From Halomarina halobia (GTDB lineage Archaea > Halobacteriota > Halobacteria > Halobacteriales > Haloarculaceae): a DNA stretch of 64,000 nucleotides. Where the stretch lies: NCBI RefSeq assembly GCF_029338575.1, contig NZ_CP119992.1, forward strand, positions 1-64,000. The letters are read 5' to 3'. The translations under genes were made by a program, and so were the position numbers. The notes under the pieces were generated by a model. It was given only the letters and a program-made list of their open reading frames with translations, made no database searches and had not been told where the DNA came from. This document shows, piece after piece, positions 27,884 to 35,434 of this stretch; positions within the stretch are counted from its first letter, which is position 1; the number at the start of each line of letters is the position of its first letter.

Positions 27884-27970
27884 CAGCTCTCGACGGACCG
27901 TGAAAACCGTCGTCGCCGCTCCGCGACGGATCCGAAGGCCCAAAGGTCGGGGGCGGCGTTCGTCCGTGCA

Positions 27971-29266
27971 ATGAACGTCATCGAGGTCGCCGAGGGGGCG
28001 CTCGCGACCGGTACCGTCTGCGATCCCTGTCTCGGTCGACTCGTCGCCGACCGGAGCTTCGGACTGACCAACGAGGAGCGGGGCGACGCCCTGCGCGTCG
28101 CCCGCGCACTCGCCGCGGACGAACCCTACGATCCCCCGGACGCCGAGGACTGCTGGGTGTGCGAGGGCGAGTGCTCCCGGTACGACGAGTACGCGGAGCG
28201 CGCGGCGGCCGCGCTCGACGGCTGGGACTTCCGCACCTATCAGGTGGGAACGCGCGTCCCACCCCTGTTAGAGGAGAACGATCGCTTCCTCCGGGAGGAC
28301 GCGGGGCTCCCCGAGAACGCGGGCGAGGGGATGAACGGCGAGTTCAACCGCGAGGTGGGAAAGCGCGTCGGCGCGGCCACCGGCGCCGAGGTCGACCTCG
28401 GACGGCCGGACGTGCTCGTGCTGATCGACCTCGCCACCGACGAGATCGAGGTGCAGGTAAACTCCGCGTTCGTCTACGGCCGCTACCGGAAGCTCGAACG
28501 CGACATCCCCCAGACGCGCTGGCCGTGTTCCGACTGCGGGGCGTCGGGGCTGCGCCGCGGGGCACCCTGCGAGACGTGCGACGGGACGGGCTACCGCTAC
28601 GGGACGAGCGTCGAGCAGCTCACCGCGCCGGTCGTCCTCGAGGCGATGGACGGGAGCGAGGCGGTCTTCCACGGCGCGGGCCGCGAGGACGTGGACGCGC
28701 TCATGCTGGGCGGGGGCCGCCCGTTCGTTATCGAGGTGAAGGAGCCGCGGCGGCGCGCCGTCGACGTCGAGTGCCTCGAGCGCGAGATCAACGAGTTCGC
28801 CGACGGCCGCGCCGAGGTCGAGGGACTCCGCCTCGCGACCCACGACATGGTAGAGCGCGTGAAGGGCCTCGACGCGGCGAAGACCTACCGCGCGACCGTC
28901 GAGTTCTCCGAACCCGTGACCGCGGCGGACCTGCGCGCGGCGTTCGACGAACTCGAGGGGACCACGGTCGACCAGCGCACGCCCCACCGGGTGAGCCACC
29001 GTCGCGCCGACGTCGTGCGTACCCGGACGGTCTACGAGATCGACGGCGAACTGACGGACGAGCGCCGCGCGACCGTCGACATCCGCGGCGAGGGGGGGCT
29101 CTACGTGAAGGAACTCGTCTCCGGCGACGATGGCCGCACGGAGCCGAGCCTCGCCGGGCTCCTCGGCGTCGAGGTGGCGGTGACCGCCCTCGACGTGCTC
29201 CGCGTCGAGGGCGAGGACGAACCGTTCGAACGCCCCGAATTCTTCCGCGACCCGCCCGCCGAGTGA
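27971..29266 (+). CDS. pus10: tRNA pseudouridine(54/55) synthase Pus10
   Basis: Archaeal Pus10 makes pseudouridine at positions 54 and 55 of the tRNA T-loop. The 431-residue protein has an N-terminal zinc module (CDPCLGR at 17-23; CWVCEGEC near 61-68; CSDCG and CETCDGTGY near 182-206), a THUMP-like section, and the catalytic domain with GREDVDALMLGGGRPFVIEV near 238-257, whose aspartate is the family nucleophile region, and QRTPHRVSHRRAD near 337. The C-terminus GEGGLYVKELVSGDDGR is the usual substrate-binding end. Length is normal. Divergent from the uncertain membrane gene. Confidence 0.94.
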   Translation: MNVIEVAEGALATGTVCDPCLGRLVADRSFGLTNEERGDALRVARALAADEPYDPPDAEDCWVCEGECSRYDEYAERAAAALDGWDFRTYQVGTRVPPLLEENDRFLREDAGLPENAGEGMNGEFNREVGKRVGAATGAEVDLGRPDVLVLIDLATDEIEVQVNSAFVYGRYRKLERDIPQTRWPCSDCGASGLRRGAPCETCDGTGYRYGTSVEQLTAPVVLEAMDGSEAVFHGAGREDVDALMLGGGRPFVIEVKEPRRRAVDVECLEREINEFADGRAEVEGLRLATHDMVERVKGLDAAKTYRATVEFSEPVTAADLRAAFDELEGTTVDQRTPHRVSHRRADVVRTRTVYEIDGELTDERRATVDIRGEGGLYVKELVSGDDGRTEPSLAGLLGVEVAVTALDVLRVEGEDEPFERPEFFRDPPAE

Positions 29267-29465
29267 TCCCCGCCCCGCCCAGTGGCGTTCGGACGAACGG
29301 TTGCCGGCGGATCGGCCGTCGAGGGGGTGAAGGGGGCCGGACGCCTTCGAGACGGTCTCATCGGGTCACTCGACCGGGTCACGCTCGTTTCGACAGTGCT
29401 ACCGACACCCCCGGCCACAATCATTATAGACATCGAGTGACAATACCGTGGTAGGGTGTAGCATC

Positions 29466-29597
29466 ATGTGTCACCACTTCACCGAGGAGTTCGCGTACCA
29501 CTACGAACGCGAGGCGCGGCGCGAGCTGGACCGAACCCGGGAGATCGACGAGGCGGACCCCGAGGTCGAGCGGGTTCCGGTCGAAGCGGACGACTGA
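29466..29597 (+). CDS. 43-residue charged small protein
   Basis: MCHHFTEEFAYHYEREARRE then LDRTREIDEADPEVERVPVEADD. It is strongly acidic and largely helical, with Cys2-His3-His4 at the N-terminus that could bind a metal. A TATA-like TTATAG at 29424-29429 lies about 40 bases above the ATG. Codon third positions are GC-rich, as in true genes. It runs tail to tail with the polysaccharide deacetylase gene. I do not recognise the family. Confidence 0.55.
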   Translation: MCHHFTEEFAYHYEREARRELDRTREIDEADPEVERVPVEADD

Positions 29598-29648
29598 GCG
29601 CGATTTTTCGCCGGCCGCGCAGCCGTCCGATCAGCCGCGCCGACGGGC

Positions 29649-30968
29649 TCACCACCGATCGACCGTCCGGAGGTGGTCCCAGAGGTCGGAGAGCGTGACG
29701 ACGTCGATCTCGCCGGCCTGCTCCTTCCGGTGGACGTACTCCACCAGCCGCTGGAACTTCCCGGCGTCTAAGTGGTGAAAGATGGGGATCGACAGCGAGC
29801 GGTGCTCGGCCGCCAGGTCGACCAGTTCCTTCGCCCCCTCGAGGTCGCCGTCCACGTCGCTCCCGCCGACGCGCATCGGGTTGGTCAGCGTGTAGTTGAG
29901 CGGCGAACTACCGCCGCACGCGAGGTCGAAGTGTTCGGCGGTGACGTCGAGCGTCCGACCGTCGTGCGCGCCGAACGGGGTGACGAGGAAGTTCGTCCCC
30001 TTGGTGATGTCGATCTCGTCGAAGAACGCGGTCATCTCCTCGACGTTGGCCCGTATGTCCCCGTTCGAGAGCTCCGCGAGGTTCTGGTGGGCGGTCGTGT
30101 GGTTGCACAGGTCCCACCCCGCGTCCTGCATCCTGTGGAGGTGCGGGACGGTGAGCCGCCCCGGACGGCCGATCTCCCGCTTGACCACGGCCTCGATGCC
30201 CGGATAGCCGTACTCGTCGAGGGCTTTGAAGTAGTCCGTGTAGTGGTGGCGGTGGCAGTCGTCGAACCGGAAGATCACCTTCCCACGGTCGGGTTTGGGG
30301 TGCGCCCGGATGTCGTCGAGCCAGAAGCGGATCGGCCGGTCGTCGCCCGCGTACATATTGACCGTCAGTTTCGTGACGGCAGAGAGGTCCGGCGAGCCCT
30401 TCGTCCGCGTCGGCGCGACGTCGTAGCGCTGCCACCGGAGGTCGTAGTTCGCGGCGTACGGGTGCGTGAACTCGACCCGGTTGTCGGCGTCAGGCGCGTG
30501 CGCGGCGAGCGCGAACGTCGGCTGGGTCTGCGGCGTATCGAAGTAGGCCGCAAACGAGAGGGCCGCGTCGGAGAGGTCGATCGGGTCGTCGCTGAAGTCC
30601 CCCGCGAGCGTCACCTGGTGACGCCCCTCGTAGCGGAGCGACTGCGGGTCCTCGAAGTAGACGTCCCCGTCGCCGGTGACCGTCCCCGCCCCGGACCAGC
30701 GCGACAGGTCGCCCATGTCGTCGACGAGGCGGCCGCCGGGGAAGTACCGGCCCTGGTACTCCGGGGTGACCGTTCCCGGCTCGGGCGTCGGCGTCTCCGT
30801 CTCCTTCGTACCGTTCGCTTCCGATTCGGTGGCCGTCCCGTTCGGCGCGTTCGCGGGTCCGGATCGGTTCGATCCGGGATCGAACGGGCTGGTGCAGCCG
30901 GCTCCCAGCGCGAGCGCCCCCGTCGCGAGGAACGCCCGCCGAGTCGTAAACCGTCTCTCCGAGGTCAT
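29649..30968 (-). CDS. Tat-exported lipoprotein polysaccharide deacetylase
   Basis: A 439-residue surface enzyme. The N-terminus has the twin-arginine motif TTRRAFLATGA and a lipobox ending GAGC (Cys25), followed by a Thr/Glu/Pro-rich spacer with sequons (about 28-70). A jelly-roll-like binding domain spans about 80-215. The NodB-type domain begins at KVIFRFDDCHRHHYTDY (about 233-249); the Asp-Asp pair and later HTTAH (about 291-295) are the metal and catalytic motifs. Such enzymes remove acetyl groups from surface or external glycans. A TATA box, GATATATAAT, sits about 22 bases above the start, implying a leaderless message. Confidence 0.88.
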   Translation of the reverse strand: MTSERRFTTRRAFLATGALALGAGCTSPFDPGSNRSGPANAPNGTATESEANGTKETETPTPEPGTVTPEYQGRYFPGGRLVDDMGDLSRWSGAGTVTGDGDVYFEDPQSLRYEGRHQVTLAGDFSDDPIDLSDAALSFAAYFDTPQTQPTFALAAHAPDADNRVEFTHPYAANYDLRWQRYDVAPTRTKGSPDLSAVTKLTVNMYAGDDRPIRFWLDDIRAHPKPDRGKVIFRFDDCHRHHYTDYFKALDEYGYPGIEAVVKREIGRPGRLTVPHLHRMQDAGWDLCNHTTAHQNLAELSNGDIRANVEEMTAFFDEIDITKGTNFLVTPFGAHDGRTLDVTAEHFDLACGGSSPLNYTLTNPMRVGGSDVDGDLEGAKELVDLAAEHRSLSIPIFHHLDAGKFQRLVEYVHRKEQAGEIDVVTLSDLWDHLRTVDRW

Positions 30969-30985
30969 GTATTATACGAGAACGC

Positions 30986-30995
30986 GATATATAAT
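30986..30995 (-). promoter_or_regulatory. TATA box of the deacetylase gene
   Basis: GATATATAAT (plus-strand reading) is centred about 22-25 bases above ATG 30968, fitting a leaderless transcript on the minus strand. Confidence 0.5.
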
Positions 30996-31193
30996 CGTAA
31001 TCGAGTGTCTATCAAAAAGTTAGCTCAGGAGTATCGCGAGTTCCGGTCGGCGTGACGGTCATTAACCCGTCTCCGTGAGGCGAACCGACGGCTTTGTGAA
31101 CCCGTCCGTTCGCCGGTAAGTCGAGGATAACGCCCCGGAGCGGGGGATCGCCGGGGCGACACGCCTTTGTGGCTGGGTGACGCTCGGGCGGAT

Positions 31194-31838
31194 ATGTACT
31201 TCGGCGCGGACGAGGCGGGCAAGGGGCCGGTGCTCGGTCCCATGGTGGCCGCCTGCGTCGTCGCCCCCGAGGCGGCGCTCCCGGACGGGATCGACGACTC
31301 GAAGCGCCTCGCGCCCGTCCGCCGGGAGGCGCTCGCCGCCTCCCTCCGCGCCCACCCCGACGTGACACTCGGCGTCGCACGGATCCCGGTCGCGCGCATC
31401 GACGCCCCCGGGACGGACATGAACTCGCTCACGGTCGCCGCCCACGCCGAGGCCATCGCCGACGCGGGCGTCCCGGGGCGGGGGCTCTCGGGGTTCGTCG
31501 ACGCGGGCGACGTCGACGCCGCGCGGTTCGGCCGCCGTGTCGCCGCGGCCCTCGACGCGCCGGTCGAGGTCCGCCCCGAACACCGCGCCGACGAGACCTA
31601 CCCCCACGTCGCGGCGGCGAGCGTCGTCGCCAAGGTCGAGCGGGACGCCCGCGTCGCCCGGATCGCCGAGGAGTACGGCGAGGTGGGCAGCGGCTACCCG
31701 AGCGACCCGACGACGCGGGCGTTTCTGCGCGAGTACGTCCGCGAGCACGGGGCGCTCCCGGCGTGCGCCCGCTCGTCGTGGAAGACCTGCGACGACGTGC
31801 TGGCGGCGGCCGAGCAGTCGTCGCTCGACGCGTTTTGA
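31194..31838 (+). CDS. rnhB: Ribonuclease HII
   Basis: Cuts the RNA strand of RNA-DNA hybrids and single ribonucleotides in DNA. The first active-site motif is GADEAGKGPVLGPMVAA (4-20), the second IDDSKRL (33-39), a further aspartate lies in FVDAGDVD (about 102-109), and the last motif is AAASVVAKVERDARV (about 135-149). 214 residues is the usual archaeal size. ATG 31194 is preferred over 31167 because MYFGADEAGKG is the family N-terminus. The stop is six bases from the stop of the convergent regulator gene. Confidence 0.95.
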   Translation: MYFGADEAGKGPVLGPMVAACVVAPEAALPDGIDDSKRLAPVRREALAASLRAHPDVTLGVARIPVARIDAPGTDMNSLTVAAHAEAIADAGVPGRGLSGFVDAGDVDAARFGRRVAAALDAPVEVRPEHRADETYPHVAAASVVAKVERDARVARIAEEYGEVGSGYPSDPTTRAFLREYVREHGALPACARSSWKTCDDVLAAAEQSSLDAF

Positions 31839-31843
31839 CCCGA

Positions 31844-32257
31844 CTATTCGACAGCAGGTCGGGGAGCGTTCTCGTACTTGATCATCTTCTCGGGCTTGTC
31901 GGCGATCGTCTCGTAGATGCGCTGGAGCGTCTCCTCGGCCCCCAGGAGGTTGTGATCCTCGAGGAACGTCCGACCCTCGTCGGTTAACCCGTAGAACTTC
32001 CACGGATACCCCTGACGGCGCTCGTCGTCCGGGAGGGCGACCTCCCTGACGATACCGGCGTCGATCAGCCTCTGAATGTGCTTGTAGACCGTCGCGTCGC
32101 TCACGCTCGGATTCAGCTGCTCGAGTTCGTACATCGACGGGAGCTGTTCGGGGTGCTGGAGGATGTCGTTGACCAGCGCGAACCGCGTCCGCTGGGTCAC
32201 GAAGTGAACGAGTTCGCGGGCGTCCGTGCCTTCGGGCGTTCCTCCGTCGACACCCAT
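31844..32257 (-). CDS. PadR/winged-helix transcriptional regulator
   Basis: A 137-residue protein with RTRFALVNDILQHPEQLPSM, then the recognition segment VSDATVYKHIQRLIDAGIVREVAL (about 51-74) and a wing containing RRQGYPWKFYGLTDEGRTFL. The C-terminal helix LLGAEETLQRIYETI may dimerise. Two 15-base tandem repeats lie 32-61 bases above the start codon, where they would overlap or border the promoter, so autoregulation is likely. No obvious target gene besides itself; SecD ends 214 bases away on the same strand. Confidence 0.82.
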   Translation of the reverse strand: MGVDGGTPEGTDARELVHFVTQRTRFALVNDILQHPEQLPSMYELEQLNPSVSDATVYKHIQRLIDAGIVREVALPDDERRQGYPWKFYGLTDEGRTFLEDHNLLGAEETLQRIYETIADKPEKMIKYENAPRPAVE

Positions 32258-32288
32258 ACCGCCTGTGCGAGGTGCCGCGACAAGTAAC

Positions 32289-32318
32289 TCACCCTGAGGT
32301 AATTCACCCTGGGGTAAA
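32289..32318. promoter_or_regulatory. Two tandem 15-base repeats upstream of the regulator gene
   Basis: TCACCCTGAGGTAAT (32289-32303) is followed without a gap by TCACCCTGGGGTAAA (32304-32318), 12 of 15 identical, preceded by a partial third copy (GTAAC at 32284-32288). The unit is one and a half helical turns. Position 32-61 above ATG 32257 makes it a likely binding site for this regulator. Confidence 0.5.
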
Positions 32319-32470
32319 CAGAAGGTTCCTGAATCGGTAACCGATGAGGACCTCGTTGACGCCGTGGAGAACCTGCCGTAACGCTGTATCTGGGCACTGC
32401 TCGGTACCTCCTCGATACGGTGACGGATGAGAGGGGAGCTCAGGTGAGCACAGCCAGAGACGACCTCGTA

Positions 32471-34105
32471 TCACTCCCCCAGCACCAGGTTCCGGAGCAC
32501 GTCGCCGTACGCCGGGCGGGTGATCAGCACGCCGATGAGGACGCCGACGATGGTGATGACGGCGAACCCCTGCAGGTCGCCGAGCGAGAGCACCGCGAGC
32601 GGCGACATGGCGACGATGGTGGTCGCCGCGGCCGCGCCGATGACCCAGAAGGCCCGGCGGAACCGCGAGCGGAACACCTTGGTCGTCCGGACGTCGCCCC
32701 GCTGGAGGATCTCGTCGGCGATGATGACCAGGTCGTCCACGCCGGTCCCGATCACGGCGATGAACCCGGCGATGTGCGAGAGGTCGAGCGCCAGGCCGAC
32801 CGCCGCGGCGAACCCGAGGAGGATGTACACCTCGGCCGCGGCCGTCAGGATGAGCGGGACGGCCACGCTCGGCTTCCGGTAGCGGTAGGCGACGACGCCA
32901 GCGACGGTGACCCAGGCGATGAGGCCGGTCACCAGCGAGAACGCCTTGAACTCCTCGGCGAGGCTCGGCTGGAGGAAGTACGTCGTCCCCGAGTCGATGT
33001 CGAGGCGCGCCGGCAGCGCCCCCGCCTCGAGGTTCAGGCGCAGTTCCTGGGCCTCCGAGACGTTCCGGGCGCTCGTCTGGAAGGCGGGGTCCTTCACGAA
33101 GTCGCCGTCCTCGATGCTCCGGGCGAGGCTCGGTCCCATCGAGGCGGAGTAGACGACCTCGCCGTCGACGACCGTCAGGAGGCAGTACCCCGGATCGTTC
33201 GGGTTCTGATCGTAGCTGCAGCGGGCGACGCCCGGGCCGGTGAACCCGAACCGCTGCATCGCGTCCGCGAAGTTCCGGGCGGCGTCCTCCTCGAGCGAGA
33301 CCGGGACGACCGGTCGCCCCTGATCGTCGCGCGTGACCGGCTGCACGCCCGCGAGGTCGTCCTGCGTGAGCAGCGAGACGCGGCGGTAGTCGCCCCCGGC
33401 GCTCCCGTTCGTGGCGTTGGTCCCGTTCGTCGCGTTCCCGCCGCCGTCACCCTGTGCGGGGAAGACGGCGACGATCTCGACGCGCCCGCGGTCGCCGATG
33501 AGGTCGATGAGTTGAGAGCGGTTCACGCCCGGCGCCTCGACGAGGACGAACGACTCGCCGTCGGCGGAGGTGACGACGCTCGCGCCCCCGCCGGCGAACC
33601 CGGCCGACCCCTGTATCTTCCGCTCGATGACCTCGGCGGCCGTCTGCATCGTCTCCCGGGTGACGCCCTGGCGGATGTCGCTCTCCTCGACTTGGTAGCC
33701 GGCTCGCTGGAGCGCCTGCGCGAACTCGGCCCTCGTGACGTTCTCCGTGAACACCTCGACGGTGCCGCCGTCGGTCCCGTTCGCGTTCGCGCGCACCTGC
33801 ACGTCGATCGGCGAGACGTCGAGTTCGGCGGCGATCCGTCGCTGGGCGTCGCGCTGCTCCTGCGGGTCGACGTCCACTCCCTCGGCGGTCAGTCCCACCA
33901 GCGGCGCGCGCAGGCGCGTTCCGCCGGCGAGTTCGAGCCCGTAGTCGAGGTTGGTCGGTCCCCCGCCGGTCGCTGCCGTCTCGTTCGTCCCGTTCGACGC
34001 GGCCGCGGCCCCGCCGTCCCCCTGGGGAACGAACAGCGCGACGCTGCTGGCGACGAGTATGACGACCAGCAGGAGGATGCGCCAGTTGTCCCGTACCCGG
34101 CTCAT
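32471..34105 (-). CDS. secD: Protein-export membrane protein SecD
   Basis: SecD with SecF uses the membrane ion gradient to help protein export through SecYEG. The 544-residue protein has an N-terminal helix (about 10-28), a long external P1-type domain containing LDYGLELAGGTRLRAPL (about 53-69), and five or six helices from about 355 on, including DLSHIAGFIAVIGTGVDDLVI with the conserved acidic residues of helix 4. The ATG overlaps the TGA of secF (ATGA). Gene order secF-secD is usual for haloarchaea. Start confirmed by this overlap. Confidence 0.95.
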   Translation of the reverse strand: MSRVRDNWRILLLVVILVASSVALFVPQGDGGAAAASNGTNETAATGGGPTNLDYGLELAGGTRLRAPLVGLTAEGVDVDPQEQRDAQRRIAAELDVSPIDVQVRANANGTDGGTVEVFTENVTRAEFAQALQRAGYQVEESDIRQGVTRETMQTAAEVIERKIQGSAGFAGGGASVVTSADGESFVLVEAPGVNRSQLIDLIGDRGRVEIVAVFPAQGDGGGNATNGTNATNGSAGGDYRRVSLLTQDDLAGVQPVTRDDQGRPVVPVSLEEDAARNFADAMQRFGFTGPGVARCSYDQNPNDPGYCLLTVVDGEVVYSASMGPSLARSIEDGDFVKDPAFQTSARNVSEAQELRLNLEAGALPARLDIDSGTTYFLQPSLAEEFKAFSLVTGLIAWVTVAGVVAYRYRKPSVAVPLILTAAAEVYILLGFAAAVGLALDLSHIAGFIAVIGTGVDDLVIIADEILQRGDVRTTKVFRSRFRRAFWVIGAAAATTIVAMSPLAVLSLGDLQGFAVITIVGVLIGVLITRPAYGDVLRNLVLGE

Positions 34106-34992
34106 CTGGCGATCCCCTCGTACTTGTAGTAGCGGAGCAGGCTCACGTTGAGCAGGTAGGTGTTCACGAGATCGACGGTGAGACCGAAGACGAGGATCAG
34201 CCCGATCTCCGGCAGGAGCGGTATCCCGAGCACGAGCGGCGAGGCGACGACGGTCATCACCACCATCGCGGCGATCGAGGTGAGCGTCATCGTCACCCCC
34301 GTCCGCATGGCGCGGTAGGTCGACTCGTAGAAGCCGCCGCTGCGCCGGAGGACGTGGTTGTTCAGCAGGATGTCGGAGTCGACGCTGTACCCGATGAGCA
34401 TGAGGAGGGCGGCGACCGTCCCGAGCGAGAGTTCGATGCCGAAGAGGTTCATCAGGGCGATGGGGACGACGATGTCGGAGAACGCGCTCGCGACGACCGC
34501 GATGGAGGGGACGATCGTCCGAAAGAGGACGAACACGAGGACGCTCATCCCGAGGAACGCCGCGCCGACGCCGAGCAGCGCCTGTCGCTGCGCGTCCGCG
34601 CCGAACGTCGGCGAGCGCGACTGCGAGGCGAGCACGTCGTACCCGGCGCCGTTCGCCGCGCCCGTTATCTCGCGCACCTGGCTGTCCTTGGTCGCCTGGA
34701 AGGTGACGATGTACTGGTCGCTGTCGCCGAGTCCGACCGCCTGCACGGACTCGACGGGGTAGGGCACGCGCTCCTCGAACGTCGCGCGGACCTCCTGTGG
34801 GGAGTCGTTCGTCTGGATCTGCACTTCCGTGCCGCCGGTGAAGTCGACGCCGAGCGCCACGGGTGTCCCGGTGGTCGCGTACCACCCGGCGATGATCAGA
34901 AGCGCGACCGCCAGCAGGGCCACGGGGACGGCCGCGAGCTGGCGGTTCGTGTACCGGGTGTAATCGACCTCCGGTACCTCGAAACGAACCAT
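34102..34992 (-). CDS. secF: Protein-export membrane protein SecF
   Basis: Partner of SecD. The 296-residue protein has a first helix near 20-38, the P1-like loop ALGVDFTGGTEVQIQ (about 45-59) and a five-helix bundle with LLMLIGYSVDSDILLNN (about 206-222), the conserved transmembrane aspartate signature of SecF. ATG 34992 (MVRFEVPEVDYTRY) is chosen over upstream ATGs at 35037 and 35034 because a TATA-like CTTATTCG lies about 27 bases above it, giving a leaderless transcript, and because homologues start this way. Confidence 0.95.
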   Translation of the reverse strand: MVRFEVPEVDYTRYTNRQLAAVPVALLAVALLIIAGWYATTGTPVALGVDFTGGTEVQIQTNDSPQEVRATFEERVPYPVESVQAVGLGDSDQYIVTFQATKDSQVREITGAANGAGYDVLASQSRSPTFGADAQRQALLGVGAAFLGMSVLVFVLFRTIVPSIAVVASAFSDIVVPIALMNLFGIELSLGTVAALLMLIGYSVDSDILLNNHVLRRSGGFYESTYRAMRTGVTMTLTSIAAMVVMTVVASPLVLGIPLLPEIGLILVFGLTVDLVNTYLLNVSLLRYYKYEGIAR

Positions 34993-35067
34993 ATCGACGG
35001 TCTGCGGGGGTCTCGAATAAGGGTTCTCATTCATCAACGAGCCACCGGGCGCGACGGCGGCCCGCCG

Positions 35068-35337
35068 TCAATCCGCGAGCCGGTAGGCCGTGACGCCCTC
35101 GCGGGTGTCCACGACGACGCGACAGCCGGCGAGGTCGAAGGAGGTCCGCCCCCACTCCCGGCGTGAGCCGTCGGGTCGCCTGGCGAACAGTTGCTCCAGC
35201 GCGTCCGGATCGACGGCCTCGTAGAGGCGCTGTTCGAGCGCCGTCGCGTCGATCCCCCGCACGGCGGCGACCGTCCGCACGATCCGCTCGTCGAGCGGCC
35301 GGCGAACGACGGCCGCCGCGTCCTCTCCCGCGCTCAT
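35068..35337 (-). CDS. HalOD1-type output domain protein
   Basis: An 89-residue single-domain protein. The pattern RIVRTVAAVRGIDATAL, LYEAVDPDALEQLF and VSFDLAG-like RTSFDLAGCRVVVD matches the halobacterial output domain 1 (HalOD1), a small module found alone or behind receiver domains and thought to pass on signals in haloarchaea. It lies 97 bases below the large GAF/PAS/Bat sensor gene on the same strand and could be co-transcribed with it. Mechanism unknown. Confidence 0.75.
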   Translation of the reverse strand: MSAGEDAAAVVRRPLDERIVRTVAAVRGIDATALEQRLYEAVDPDALEQLFARRPDGSRREWGRTSFDLAGCRVVVDTREGVTAYRLAD

Positions 35338-35434
35338 GCGTCTCCCGGGAGCGACTGGCGGACGGCACGGCCCGTCGGGGGCGTCGAGGTGCGGTCCGAC
35401 CGGTATCGTCGTGAGCGGTGCGTCGTCATCGGTG

